DNA of 64,000 bases from Timema cristinae (taxonomy: Eukaryota > Arthropoda > Insecta > Phasmatodea > Timematidae). The stretch covers positions 37,217,234-37,281,233 of the forward strand of contig JBCFYV010011164.1 in the NCBI GenBank assembly GCA_039000515.1, read 5' to 3'. The position numbers were made by a program, and so were the translations under genes. The notes under the pieces were generated by a model. It had not been told where the DNA came from, did no database searches, and worked only from the letters and a program-made list of their open reading frames with translations. Positions 43,482-56,504 of this stretch are shown here, one piece after another. Numbering within the stretch: position 1 is the stretch's first letter; every line of letters starts with the position of its first letter.

Positions 43482-43697
43482 ATTCTGAAAATTGAAAAAT
43501 GACACCTGGACAGGGGAATCGAACCCGGGACCTTTGGCTTAGTACGCACGCACGTCCATCATAGGCTCTGCCTTAAAAATATGAGTCCCTGGGCACGGGA
43601 CGATTCCTGGATAGCTCAGTGGCTAGAGAGAGTATTGGCGTACTAAGCCAAAGGTCCCGGGTTTGATTCCCGTGACCAGGTGTCAATTTTCAGAATA
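43482..43697. repeat. Inverted pair of tRNA-like SINE sequences (large foldback)
   Basis: The left arm 43482-43548 ('attctgaaaattgaaaaatg', 'gaatcgaacccgggaccttt') is complementary to the right arm 43638-43697 ('aaaggtcccgggtttgattc', 'gtgtcaattttcagaat') around an 89-bp loop. The right side holds a complete tRNA-like head (43611-43675) with A box 'tagctcagtggc' and B box 'ggtttgattcc'. Related text lies in the Polinton at 27470 and 36433. Confidence 0.8.
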
Positions 43698-44555
43698 TTC
43701 TTTTGTTTAGTTTGTGATGAGCGTGCTCATTTATAAAGGAGGGGCAGTAAACTGGTTGCCACTCACAGTGTCATTTGTTCTTCCTCCACAAACCATCCTA
43801 GTAAACATTTATTTAATCCTAGCATGAGTGAGGTTAAAAAAACAAAATGTTTCTTTCGATACCGGAGTGAGTACTAATAACAGTAAAAGTATAGGAAAAA
43901 AAGTGCCGAGTAAAATAATGCTAATATTGAAAGGAAAATATCGATATTAGTAAAGTATCAATAAATTTTTCATACCCCTAGATAAGTATGAGGAAGATAC
44001 TAATTTAGAAAAAATTTACCCACATTTGCGTGGAAGAAACGTGAGAATAAACTTGGTAGAAAAACACCCTCAATACACCCTTCCGAAATTCGACCTCTTA
44101 TCTCCCCATCCTAGACAAACCAGACCAAATGAGGTCAACCAACGCCTTTGCTTACATGTTCACCAGTGTGGGTAAATACATTGTTATTAATATTTATTAA
44201 TTAGTCAGTTAATTGTCCAAGCTCCAGTAGGTAATGTTTGTTATACGCTGTTCAGTCGACGGGTTGATTAAGAAGCACATGGCCGGCTCTCAAGCTTCAG
44301 AAGTAAAGGTCACCTTGGAAACAGGTCAGAGGTCATCCTTCAAGCCCTCCAGCTCTTCGATATACAGGCCTTTGTTAGGTTTCCTCCAACTAGCAGGACA
44401 GGTTTGGCACCACTCGGCAGAACAATGACTTAACTCGCGGTGTGGGAGGCTTAATTAGCTTTATTTCCGTTGTAACATGGTTGCTGGTTGCCTACGTTTT
44501 GAGAGCGCGGAGCAACTGAGTTGGGTTATATCACATCAACCTGCACCCGCGAAAG
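43698..44555. other. No gene recognised; SINE remnant
   Basis: A minus-strand SINE remnant lies at about 43985-44170 ('gtggaagaaacgtgagaata', 'aaacaccctcaatacaccct'). A 64-codon frame at 44234 shows no motif. Confidence 0.35.
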
Positions 44556-44770
44556 CGCATAGAGGTATCAATCTCGTCTTGTCTGGTTTACCTGTGATGA
44601 AGAGGTCGTAGTTGGAATTCTGGTCGGGTGTACTGAGGGGTTTTTTTCCCCTTAAATGGTTTCACATTCAATTGCAAGTACATTTCTTCTTGTGCATACC
44701 GTCAGGACCCCATTAATGTTAGTATAAATATGCAAATAATCTGAATGGATAGTAAGATGTGGTGAGAAAA
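44556..44770 (+). repeat. SINE, diverged copy
   Basis: The head region 'atcaatctcgtcttgtctgg', B-box-like 'gttggaattctggtcg', linker 'ggtgtactgagggg', body 'aaatggtttcacattcaatt' and tail 'aatggatagtaagatgtggt' make this a diverged copy of the common tail type. Confidence 0.55.
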
Positions 44771-45179
44771 AAAAAAGTTAATCTATTAAACCTGTGATAA
44801 GCTAATATTGTATGTTTAAAAAATGTGACTGGAGAGAGATTCAAATACCAGACTTTCTGCTTGTCAATAGGATTATCATAGGTGTTTGGTTCAAATTCAT
44901 CCCCAGGTATACTCTTAAATACTGTATGTACATAAGGGAAGTCCCATTTTTTAAAAGTAATTTTAGATAAAAGAGAATTAACATTCATGTTTAATATGAG
45001 AAGTAATTTGAATGAAAGCTGTCTTTGAATAGTACAAAACATTAAAATGATAAATTTAATAATCAGTCTAAATATATATATGTATACATCTTCTAAAAGG
45101 TTATTATTTAGGCGATCATACCAAACAAATCATTTTCTCACTCATCTTACTAAAAAATCGATTTGGTGTCCCTTTAAGT

Positions 45180-45357
45180 AGAAAGCATGGAGAGGCAGGG
45201 GCATGGCATTCCTCACATTCACAAAGCGTGAAAGCACACACTTTTCCAGAGGTTAAGGAATGGTCTGGTAATCAGATAGATCTGTGGGGGGACCAGGATT
45301 TGAACCTGGACTCCTAACACAGATGTCTGACACCTTACCCCTAGACTGCAAGGTCTA
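45180..45357 (-). repeat. SINE type D, diverged, head-side part
   Basis: 'catggcattcctcacattca', 'cagaggttaaggaatggtct' and 'gatttgaacctggactccta', with head 'ccttacccctagactgcaag', match the type D order with many substitutions. Confidence 0.65.
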
Positions 45358-45540
45358 CGTCCACCAAAAATATAAATACCCAAATAAATCATTGAGTAAA
45401 CCTACAGTCATTTTGGATTATTTGTGCTTTCTTTAAGTTTTGTTTATTTTCAGCACTCTTTCTTGCCCATCATTGATCCACTTAGCGCATGTTTTATTTT
45501 TAGAACGCACAACGTAAGAGCTATTAATGTATTCGACATA

Positions 45541-46202
45541 AAAGTAAGGATAGGGAGTGTGGATTGTGGTGGGATGGTAAGTAAAGCGAGTTAAGGGCAG
45601 TATTTTATCAGTTTTATTGCAAAAACTTTTTTTTTGTCAAAATAAATAAAATGTTGATGTGGTTTAATTTTATTTAAATGGTAATATAAACCGTTCCTGA
45701 ATATATTTTGTGTCTCTCAATAGATTAAACTGTCGATGACGTGGTGAAAGGGGTTCGATCCACTCGGGTGTACTGAGTTTTTTAAATGGACTCCCACTCT
45801 CTCTCTCTCTCTCTCTACACGCAAATGTGGGTACACATCCTTTAAATTCAACCTTCCTCATCCCTAACCCACTAACGTAGCTAGTACATTAGCGTATAGC
45901 CCAAACGAGTAGTAATATGTGGTGCTAAATATATATATATATATATATATATACTGTCAAGTCCCTGGAGTTTTATGATAACTTTTTCCTCTTCACTTAA
46001 AAAGTTTATCATCAAATGTTGATATGCTCATGACAGATATTCAAGGATTGTTAAGCTTACCACATTGTGGAGAAAATTAGGCTCTGTGATTCTACTGGAG
46101 AAATATATTTTTTTTAATTTTGGCTAAACAACTTGTTTGCTCTAAAAGCTGCAAAAACAAGGCCCCGTCGCTTTCTTGCGTCCCCTTCCATCCTACCTTA
46201 AA
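45541..46202. mobile_element. MITE copy 2, split by a SINE
   Basis: The outer parts 45541-45662 ('gcagtattttatcagtttta', 'aaaactttttttttgtc') and 45956-46202 ('tgatatgctcatgacagata', 'attctactggag', 'ccttccatcctaccttaa') match the MITE at 8526. A plus-strand SINE (45664-45955) with (AT)n tail sits between them, so the SINE is the younger insertion. Confidence 0.75.
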
Positions 46203-49200
46203 GTAAAAGCACCCATATTAACAGTGTTAAATCATGGAAAAATAAGTGATAAATCACCTAAATGAGATTCGAACTCAAGCTCTTTCCTACCAGAAAGCCA
46301 TACATACTAAACGAGAATGAGGCCTTTGTTCACATTCTCATTGGTGAAGAATATAAATGTTGCTACAAAATGATATATAATTATAGTGTTCAACCAAATT
46401 TAATCTGATATCCAAGTGAAATATGTTTATCCATTAGCATAATTTGAATGCGTAAGACCTCATGTTCTTGTAAAACGTTGGTGTGTGCCTTAATTTATCC
46501 ATCTGTCTGTCTTCATACTCGTTCATCTGACAGGAGAATACAAACGTGGCCAAATTAATCATCCCGCTTTATATGTCCCCATATTGCCAGGACTTTCTCC
46601 TCTATATCATGTCGCCCAAAATCATCCTTTTAGAGAAAGACGGTGCTACGGGGGGTAAGAGATAGGGCTGTGAAAAGAAACAGGTAGTGGGGTGGGGGAA
46701 GTGAGGGGATTGTAACACAGCTGGAAGAGCGAGACAGAAAAAGACGATTAAACAAGCGTTCTTGGTGTCGCTAGCATTAAATTCATCAAACGTGCCTTAC
46801 ATAATTCAGCAGCAGTACCGCGGCGATATTGATCCTTTTAGGAGCTCTTGGAGTTCCATCGCTCAACCCAACCCAACGGATGGATGAAGCCGACTTTGGT
46901 CTCTGGTTTATTATTCGGGTTTTTATTTTGGTTGTGTGTAAATGAGGCGTGTTCTCTTTTGTTTCCTTCTCACAATTCATCCAGCCAAATACAGCAAGAA
47001 CGCGGTAGTAAGGATCTTCTGTAAATTAAATTTTATTATTCGTGGTCATTATAGTTTTTATTTACTATAATATTACTATTCTAAGGGTATTGAAACCATA
47101 AATAAAAAGGAACAGCTGAAGATCATGTGACTTGACGTATAGATAGATGATCTTAGTTTTAATAATTTTCATAATTGTCGCCCACTGTTGTTCCTACTGG
47201 ATAAAGTGGTTTGCTCTATCTGCTTTGATCCAGGAAGGTGACATTCAAACTAGGTTAACTTGGTTCGAATCCTAACCAATTGAACTGGGAATGTGAGTTT
47301 GCCATCCTTTCACCAATCCTTGAGATCAACATCGTACTAAAAAAATTGGTACGATACAATCATACAAACGTTCTCATATAGTGTATTAGCCCATAGCTTG
47401 GAACAAAATTATCGAAAATAGTGAAACTACCCTTAAGTAAGTTTTTCTCAGAAAAAGGAAACAAATCATTTTGTAAAGCCACTCTTCACTAAAAGAATGC
47501 TATTTTCTAAAATTAGTCATCAGTACTATTAAATTATTTTATTTTAAGAAAAAATATTTACGAATAAAATCACACTGCCTAAACTGAAAGGCGTGTTTGT
47601 TTAATATCATTGTTCTCTGGATTATGAATGACAAAACGAGTATTGCACGGTATTGTGGCTAACTTGTTAACAAATCGAACATATTCACTGACAACATAAA
47701 CAGTGTGTCAGCATTCCTCACGGCAAACCAGGTCCGAAAACAGAATCAAAAGTAGTGGATCTCAGCTATCAAGACTGACTAATCACCATCGAGTTTTGGG
47801 GGCTCACTCTGCACATTTTGGGGCTACGCGGGTTAGGACGCCGGAACATCACTACTTGTATTGGAGAGCGTTTGTTTGAGCCCAGGGTGCCTAGGTTCAT
47901 CAACCGTGTAGGTTCCCCTAAAGGTCAGTCAGGCCAATGGTTAAGCATTCCTTGCAATACTTCATTCTGCCACAAGATTCCAAATAATCTTTAAAATTCT
48001 TTCCTATCTCTTAATATCTCTTATCAACATCACATTTTGTAATAGACATAGTAGTACAAGTAGAAACCACAAAAACCCAAGCCGCACGTCAATTACGAAC
48101 CCACACAATCAGATATCCACTCACCCCCTTCCCCCTTTTCCTCAGCCACAACACGTCCTGACAACCATAGGCCCACATAAAGCAAAGTAAGGGGTGGTGA
48201 CACGAAACTATCTATATTTTAAATAATTTACCAAGTATCTCTTTTTAACCAAATCGTTGGAGACTGGTTAAAAATATTTAAAATTAAAAAATACGTAATA
48301 AATAAACGTAAACTACCCATAAATGAAGGAATACATTTTTATTTTAGATGTCAAACACTCCTCACTTATTCATTTTAAACAAAATCTTTAAAGCCAGTGC
48401 CGAAAAATTACTTATTAGTTATTACTTATTAATAATTCAAAATTACTTATCAATTAACTACCCTTGAATTAATATTTCGCCAGAATTAAGTGGACAATGT
48501 TATTTGTCAGGTCAAACACTCCTTAAAATATAAACATTTTAAACCACGCCGTTAAAGCTGTTTTCAAATATGTTGAATTTTCAAAATTACGTTCTAAGTA
48601 AACTACACTTAATTTAAGAGTCAAGGTCAAAAATTAAACTAAGCATACCCCACCCCTACCTATAACATCGAAATAACAAGTTTGAACAAAATTCATAGAA
48701 CAGTTTTGGCTCTAGATCCAGAGACAGACAAACAGAATGTGTTTAATCCACTTATTTTGGTTGAGGGTCACACAAAACGTAAAGATTTTTCATAGTATTG
48801 TAACAAATTATCTTGTTAGCTCCAAATATTACAATATTTTCCCAATATAGCAGTGAAACTCCTAGACCAACAATGGGGTATTTTACTGTATGTGTATTAG
48901 GGAAATAATTATTATTGACCAAGTTTGTCATCTAGTACACTTTTTCTTTCGACTAATTCATGTGTCCAATACTACTCCCAACAATGAAGCCATCCTGAAA
49001 GAGATTATACCATGGGAATTGATTCGGTTGGAAATTAGGCCTACTATGGCGAACTATACTTATAAACGGAGTAATACTTATAGGAACTAGCTACGCCTGA
49101 AACAATATAACATATTCTAGGAGAGTGTAAAATATATAGAAAATACGTTATTGGGTTCACTTAGCTTTTATTGTGAATATCCGATTTTCTATGCAACTGC

Positions 49201-49252
49201 TTCAGCTTTCAACAGACAACAAACAACCTCGCCAATCGTGTACTGTAGTTTT
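46203..49252. other. No gene recognised (3 kb)
   Basis: No frame above about 65 codons shows family features. Two short tRNA-like patches ('gagattcgaactcaagctct' at 46266 and 'ggttcgaatcctaaccaatt' at 47262) look like SINE relics. Otherwise plain AT-rich DNA. Confidence 0.4.
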
Positions 49253-49254
49253 CT

Positions 49255-49493
49255 TTTAGCACTGCGTCTTACTACCCGTTCAGGCCATACGATTATGTAC
49301 TAATTAATTTAATGGTTTTAGGGATGAGGAAGATTACATTTATAGGAAGTGTACCGGCATTTTCATAGTAGGAGAGTGAAAAAAATTGTGGAAAAACACC
49401 CTCAGTACACCCGGCTGAGATTCAAACCTCAATCACCCCAGCATTGGCAGTCTAGTCTACTGCCTTAGACCATGCGGTCACCGAAGCGAGTGA
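49255..49493 (-). repeat. tRNA-derived SINE, full length
   Basis: The tail is at 'tagcactgcgtcttactacc', the body 'aggaagtgtaccggcatttt' and 'aaacaccctcagtacacccg', the B-box region 'gagattcaaacctcaatcac' and the head 'gccttagaccatgcggtcac'. This type differs from type A in the head but uses the same tail. Confidence 0.8.
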
Positions 49494-50613
49494 CTGTAAT
49501 TGAAGCTAACGCCAGGAGATGTTATTGATTTTGCTCGCTTGTCCAGCAGGGTGAAGTAGTTTAGTGTTTTATTGCTAGTTAAATATTTGGTTGTTATTAT
49601 ATTTATACGTGATTATGTACTATAATGACTAAGGTTATAATATTTGATGGTTAATTTTTTAAGATAAATCCTATAGGTTTTCTCGTTGGTAAAGTAGTTC
49701 TGAAAGCTCCGTACAAGTTCGGAACAGCATCGTCGTCATTTTTCGATGTGAATCTGTATTGCCAAAAGGAGAGAATTTTGAAACCATATCGCTGGCGACT
49801 GACACAAAATTGTCCATAGTCAGTTTTGCTATTTGTTATTAATTACATTTTATGATATTTCTCATTTATTTATAACTAAAAGTGCTGTGTTTGGTTTTTA
49901 AGATTAATTGAGTACTTCTTTCTGAATTTATGTGTCTAAATTAATATTTTTATTTAATTGATTAATTATTATTATTACTTTTGCAGTTTTAAGGCACTTT
50001 GACACAAAATGTTAATTGGCACTTTATTTTATTAGTTAATATTATCATCTGATTGGAGAGGCTATTTGGGGAAGAAACCCCACAATCTTGTTTTTGTAAG
50101 TCTTTCCAAAAAGTGACGTTAATTAGCAATACAATTAGACTGAAAGTTTTTCCATACTATAGAGGGAATGAGAGTAATAATAATTAATAGAATGACGAAA
50201 CAGACGATTGTTAATTTACCTGTAGGCCTAATATAGAAACGCAGGTGATAATGTATCATACGTCAAGCAGGTTCAGTTGGTATGACCATGCTGACATATT
50301 TGATCTCTCGGGAATTCTGATTGTCTTGTAAGGGTTTAAAAGGGGACCTTACCTGAGTAACTCTAGAAATACCGTTGATAAAACACCCTCAACAACACAC
50401 ATGGTAACGTCGATACACATATCAATGAACATAAAAAATATATATATTCAAAAATACAAGTATATCAAACAAAAGTAAAATACTTATAACATCATATTTT
50501 GCTACTTACTTATTTTAGGTTATTATTAAATTAATTTTAATCACACAATCCTACCTAAGGACATCCGGCCAAGTACATCACTAAGATTACAAATGAGAAA
50601 GATATAATATTAA
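49494..50613. other. No gene recognised
   Basis: AT-rich DNA without supportable coding, repeat or regulatory features. Confidence 0.4.
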
Positions 50614-51250
50614 GAAGGCTGATTCAAAAGTTTAGGTCAAAGCTTAAGAAGAGTATAGAGGGACTCAGGTAGAACAAGTTTCGAACAGTAATCCATCTCC
50701 TCTGAAGTCATCCTGAGTCAGACGAGGCCATTGAAGGTGGGGAAGTATGATACAATTCCGCTGAAATAGGCATACTTTGTTATTCTCCTGCTAGATTAAT
50801 CTTGAATCACACGACAGAGGCCTAGCGTATATCCCTATCCGCAGACTCCTTCAATGGATTTTGCACCGCTGTTTGAACAACCCACATTTTTTTAGCAAAA
50901 TAAGTCACTGTTCACGAATGAGGCATCATTCACCAGAGATGTCTTATTCAATTGCCGTAACAACCATATTTAGGCTGAACAAAACCCCAATGGTACCGTT
51001 TCTCGCAACCATCAAGAGAGGCTTAATGGGAATGTATGGGTGGATATCGTCGGTGATAACGTGATCGGACCCTTCTTCCTGTCACCACGTTTGACTGGAC
51101 ACATTTATAGAATATTTCTGGAAGAAATGGTCTCACTTATATAACTCAGGATTACTTCTGAAGACATGAATTCCTAATCGAAAGTTGTTCTACCTGAGAC
51201 ACGCCATACTCTCCTTAAATTTTGACCTAACCTCTTGAATCAACCTGTAT
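50614..51250 (+). mobile_element. Tc1/mariner-superfamily element, internally deleted, ~70-bp TIRs
   Basis: The left end 'ggctgattcaaaagtttagg', 'aagaagagtatag' and 'ctcaggtagaacaagtttcg' is inverted at the right as 'cgaaagttgttctacctgag', 'catactctccttaaat' and 'acctaacctcttgaatcaac'. A piece of transposase gene (next entry) lies inside. Full-length relatives would be over 1.2 kb, so this copy has lost about half its length. Confidence 0.8.
50912..51133 (+). pseudogene. Tc1/mariner-like transposase fragment
   Basis: The plus-strand frame reads 'SLFTNEASFTRD', then a TAG where relatives have Trp, then 'NPNGTVSRNHQERLNGNVW', 'DIVGDNVIGPFFLSPRLTG' and 'IYRIFLEEM'. This is the central catalytic region of a DDE transposase family common in insects (pattern 'F.DEASF...N.HN.H.W....P...'), where the first catalytic Asp is here Asn (TNE for TDE). 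Both the N-terminal DNA-binding part and the last acidic residue region are missing. Non-functional. Confidence 0.75.
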
Positions 51251-51503
51251 ATAATATATGTGTATTTCATATTCCTGTATATATATTTTTCAATTGAATG
51301 TGTGTGTGTATATATATATATATATTCAAATAAATAAATACGTATATATAAGTATTTCATGTGCGCCTATATGTCATATATATACATGTTTGTGTGTGTA
51401 TGTGTATGTGTATATATTTTACAAGAAAATTAAATAAAATATTAAGAGCTACAATTGGCAATTTTTATACATTACATATGTATCAATAAATAAAATATTA
51501 TCC

Positions 51504-51755
51504 ACCTCGGTGGCGTAGTTAGCTAACGCGCTAGTTTCGTATTGAACGCTGGACTACCGAGAGCGGGAGATCAAGGTTTAAATCTCGCTCGGGTGAATTT
51601 AGGGTGGTTTTCCTAAATAGTTTTCCATTCTCCCTCCACGCAAATGAGTTTTTCACTTTCTCTATATTCAACCTTCCCAATTCCAAACCCATTAGTTTAT
51701 TTAGTACTTTAGCATATAAACCAAAAGGGTAGTCAGAAGCAGTGTTATATAATAA
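51504..51755 (+). repeat. tRNA-derived SINE, type A
   Basis: The head is 'cctcggtggcgtagttagct', the B-box region 'gatcaaggtttaaatctcgc', the body 'agttttccattctccctcca' and the tail 'aaagggtagtcagaagcagt'. Moderately diverged. Confidence 0.85.
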
Positions 51756-52552
51756 CAATGATAAAAAAATTGGGCATTGTAAAATAAATAAAAATATATA
51801 TTTTATTTAATAAGTTTATTAACAGTTTTGAATTTTGAATTGATATATTACTTGTCTTGAAATTTTAAAATTTACAATTTACTTTTATTATGACATAAGG
51901 GTCAGAAGATAAAATGTTTGAGTAATGTAAAATAATTTGCATTATTTATTAGGCAAATTAATAATTTTAAATACAATATTGATTGTCTTTAGAGGAATAA
52001 AAAATACATAAATAATTTAGATGCTCTTTCTGAGAGTTTTAATAATTTCTGATGATGGATGGTTGAAATAAATTTTAGATAAAAATATAAACTATTCCGG
52101 TCTCAACAGGAAAACGAGCAATGCCCATGATGATTCACTGTCAAATATGGGTTGAACATTAGTGGCTTCTTTAAAGTTGAATTAATTAATTTATCTCTAT
52201 AAAAATACACTCTTGCTGTTTACCAGACTTCTATTTCACTTTGGAGATAGTTTGAATTAACGTCATCATTGCAAAATTACACGTTTATTTGTAATTTTGC
52301 TGAGGACGAACAAAGATTTAGTCCCGAAATTTTATAAATGCCCAGAAGACCCCAGATAATTGTTGTCATAAGAATTTTATATTATTTTTCTTCAAGAATA
52401 ATTTTAAAAATATGTTCCATTAACACCATCCATGGAGAACTAGAATGTGTGGTAACAATAATTGTCAACAAAATTTGATCTAAGCTTAAAATAACTTTAA
52501 CTTGAATAGAATGTTATGAAAAACATTCGGAAATAAATTTGAATAAATATTG
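51756..52552. other. No gene recognised
   Basis: AT-rich DNA. The sequence 'gctgaggacgaacaaagatt' and surrounding text show no coding pattern. Confidence 0.4.
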
Positions 52553-52748
52553 CATACATACATACATACATACATACATACATGCATGCATACATACATA
52601 CATACATACATACATACATACATACATACATACATACATACATACATACATACATACATACATACATACATACATACATACATACATACATAAATACATA
52701 AATACATAAATACATACATACATACATACATACATACATACATACATA
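52553..52748. repeat. (CATA)n microsatellite, ~195 bp
   Basis: About 48 tetranucleotide units with rare changes (CATG near 52581, AATA units near 52690-52712). Minus-strand frames rich in M-Y-V-C across it are translation artefacts of the repeat. Confidence 0.95.
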
Positions 52749-53119
52749 ATTTATACGTTCCCTTATGAGGTAGACAATAAATTGTTCATATAGCTCAAAA
52801 AACAACTCTGTACTTAATTTTTCCTTGCCCAATTTCTCCACACTTCCCTATCCTTGTATACTCTCTTCGCTTCAACAATATATACATTGAATCATGCGTG
52901 TTATTTTATTATTAACACTCTTAATATTTCTCTTTTTCACACATTCATCACAAGACATTTAGTCACGTCTTACATGGACTAACCCTTCCTTTAGATCCAT
53001 ACATTCTACTTTCATATATTTGCGTTATCAGTCAATCCACACTAATTCTCTCAACATGCACAAAACAACGTAACACGCTTCTTTCTTATTGATTTATTGT
53101 ATTCCCTTTCAAACCGCAC

Positions 53120-54745
53120 TCCTTCAGCAGCCATTCATTCAGCCAATCTGTCCATACGAGTTTTTCCACATGCATTTCTTAGATATCTCATTCGAACTGC
53201 AATCACAATACTCTCATGTTTCCCCTGACAAACCCACACTCCACATCCATAAAACAAGGTTGGCGTTAACACAATTTTATATAATTCACTCTTTGCCTTT
53301 TTCAATAATACTTCATTCTTTGCAATGGTCCATATACATCCAAATACTCTCCGATATGTATTAACCTGTCTGTTGATTTTACCATCCATCCTTCCTGTTT
53401 TACAGAACTTTCAGCTCAGATACACAAAATCATTAACATGGTCTAACAGTTGTTCATTTATTCTAACTTGACAATCATTTCCTGATACGTTCTTTTCAAA
53501 AATTATCACCTTAGTTTTGGATACATTTATACGAAGATCCATTCTGCCGTTTGCCACATTCAAACAGTGTAACGCATTTTGAACGTCACTTTTATTCTCA
53601 GCCATTAATATGGCATCATCTGCATATATCAGCACTTACTACCTTACATTTCTCAATCACTTGTTGCAATGCAAATATCCTGTCCATGCAACCTTTACCT
53701 GGCATTAAACCACATTGAACACCCCAAATCTTGTCAGAAGTTGTTTCAAGCACCCTCTCTTCCAAAAACTTTGCCTGGAATACTCAACAAACTAATTGTC
53801 CTATAATTCTAACATTCACTCTTACTGCCTCTGCCTTTATACAAAGGAACAATGATAACATTCTTCCAGTGATTAGGAATGTTAGAAATGCCAGTACACA
53901 CATAAAAAAATTCATACAATCTGGCAAGTAATACCACACCTCCACACTTAAGAATTTCAGTTGTGATCCCATCTGCACCTGCGGCTTGGCCATTCTTTAA
54001 CATTTTTATAGCTTTAAACGCCTCAGCCTCGTTAATTATTTCTCTCATCGTGACATTTTCCTTATTTTCGGATAATGTCTCCGCATTTCCACCATACAAT
54101 TGCTCAAAATATTCCCTCCATTGCTCTCTGATACCGTTTTCATCCCAGGTCACCTCATCACGTTTATTTGAATGCTATAAGTCTTTCTTACACTCCTTAT
54201 TTAGTTCGTTTTACTCACCTCCATAACAGCTTTTTGTTTCTTCAAAATCATTCAGCATTCCTTCTTATTTTAAACTCATTTGCTCTTTACTCTCCTTTAC
54301 TAGTTTCTTTGCATTAATCTTTTTATCTCTGTATATGTCCCACAACTTCTTACGTTCTGTTTAACTATTCACAGCAATCATTCGTTTGTATGTTTATTTA
54401 TTTTCTCTCATAACTTATATCACCTGTTCATTCAACAATGCATTTCTTTTCAAGTTTTCCACAACCCCAGATCCACACACATCTTCCGCATACTCAACCA
54501 CAACCTCTTCTTGTATTCGGTTCCAAGCATTTTCATTATCATTAGCATTTATTTCAACATTCTCTTCATGTTATCTACAATTTAATTTTTCGTCTAGCAC
54601 TCTTTCATATTGCATTCTGGCATTTTTATCCTTCAACTTTTACACTTTCACTTGCTAAATACTCTTATGCTATTTTCTCACAAAATGTATACCTAATTCA
54701 ACTACTTTTACCGCCCCATTCACACTATTTAGTTATGGCCACAAT
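53120..54745 (-). pseudogene. APE-type LINE, reverse-transcriptase part
   Basis: On the minus strand, with frame breaks: a Lys/Glu-rich linker (about 54650-54170); 'WDENGIREQWREYFEQLYGG' (54147-54088); 'GQAAGADGITTEILK' (about 54003-53959); 'IPNHWKNVIIVPLYKG' (about 53870-53823); 'LIYADDAILMAE' with the catalytic YADD (about 53623-53612); and 'FGCIWTIAKNE' and 'PTLFYGCGVW' near the thumb. The part between 'FALQQ' (about 53665) and YADD is about 100 residues shorter than in intact elements, so the palm motif with the first catalytic Asp is deleted at about 53645. The exact clade is not assigned. Confidence 0.8.
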
Positions 54746-56504
54746 AAACTAAAAGAGAGGAGGACGATATCTACGGAAATAATAATATCAAAAAGTAAAA
54801 TGGTTGCAGGTTAAAGAAATATTTGAATTATTTATTCAAAGTAACAAACAGTGTTAAAACAACAAGTTGCAGGCCTTACAGGTCTTACTGAAGTGTGTTG
54901 GAAAACAATTCATGGCCATTTATTACTTGCGCAGTACGTTTCAAACTCTCAAGGTATATAATTATATTATCTGAACTTGTCTAGAATTAAATCAACAAAA
55001 TAGTTGCTATTATTTAAACACACTTTTCTACATGATATACAAGCTTCTAATTCATCACAGTGAATTAAGACTAAATAGAATTAGGATGAAAATTTTAAAT
55101 TACTAAATATTAGAAAGATTGCAAAGAGCTTAATGAGCCCATTCTAAATGGTTTACAACACGTCAGATTCACACCTGTGAATACAGACAAAACCGTTTTA
55201 AATTTAGGGAATAAATTTAAATATTTCATCATATATTTACTTAAAGCACAAAGGTTTGACTTCCCGACTAAACTCAAACCTTCGCGGGATCAATACCCTT
55301 GTCAATTTTAAAGAATTAAACAAGATTCCCACATTTAAATATTTAATATTAAAATATAAAAACAAAGTTAAGTTAGAAAACTTGTAATTTTTGCCTAAAT
55401 GAATCTGGGAATATTAAAGTCAAAACCATATTAATCAACAAAAATAAGTTACTTTAATATTAACTTCAAAGAAAATAAGTATACAAAATAACCAATAAAA
55501 GAAACATTGTCAATTTAAAGCATTTAAATTATTACTGATAACCACAAAAGTTAAAAATTCAATATTTAACCTAAATATTGCAAACATAAAAAGAACAAAA
55601 AAAATGTGTTTACCTATTTAAACCAAGAAAATACAAAGATACCAGCGCCTATGTGGCAACAGGAAACATTAAGTGCTCCATAACAGAATTTACGTTTAAA
55701 AATAAAAGTTTTTTGCAAAACATTACCGATGCCAACACTGGCAGATTTCCATAACAGACTAAACCAAAGTATTTAAGAAAATAAACCCATCGCAGCAATA
55801 AATAGTTTATAGATTCAAACAAAGATATTATTATCAACCATCCTGGTTAGATAATGTCTAGTCCTGAAGAGCATTTCTCGTGGAAGTTGCGGATGTAATA
55901 GTCAACCAGATTGTCTGTGTTCCCTCGTTATATAGATCTAGTTGCAGGGTGAGAAGGTGGGAGTTTTCTTTTTTTTATTACGTCACTCACTAAAATCAGG
56001 TTGGAAGGTTACGTTGTTTTCATCACGTATGCCAGGTTCTTGTTGTCTTGATCATCAATCGCTGCATTCGACTAGTTCCCAAAACAAGAACTCCAAAACA
56101 CATGATGAGCAGTTGTAGAGCTACGCTTACTTGATCACTTACGCCACACCGGTGTCCATGAATATGAGTGGTCTTATAATAGAACAGCACGGGCCAATCA
56201 GAGCATTGCTGTGTCACTCCGTTGGAACGTCTGGGCGCTGCATAATTTGTAGCTTGTTTTGGACTTCTCTTCATTCTAGAATTCGCGGTGAACAGGCTGG
56301 ACTTGCAAGTTGCTCTACTCCGGCAGATATACGCGTGAGTATAACGCCAATATTTGACATAGTAAGATTGTGATTAATAATTCTGGATGTCTATAAGTAC
56401 AAGATTATTTGGGGTAGTATTTCAAAAGCAAGCTGGTATTATTAGTATTTCTATTCCATGATGTCTATGAATATTAGCTTGTCTAGGGGTGGTTAGTAAC
56501 ATTG
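54746..56504. other. Probable insertion splitting the LINE; content unknown
   Basis: The two LINE pieces face the same way and are missing little between them, so these 1.75 kb look like a later insertion. I could not define clear termini or coding content. The right part (about 56130-56340) is GC-richer than the AT-rich left part. Confidence 0.4.

Noticed and set aside
43611..43675. tRNA-like sequence with A and B boxes, considered as a genuine tRNA gene
   Set aside because: It continues into SINE text shared with other loci and forms part of an inverted pair; the anticodon arm and acceptor stem could not be folded convincingly.
52486..52841. Minus-strand frames rich in Met-Tyr-Val-Cys
   Set aside because: They are translations of the (CATA)n microsatellite.
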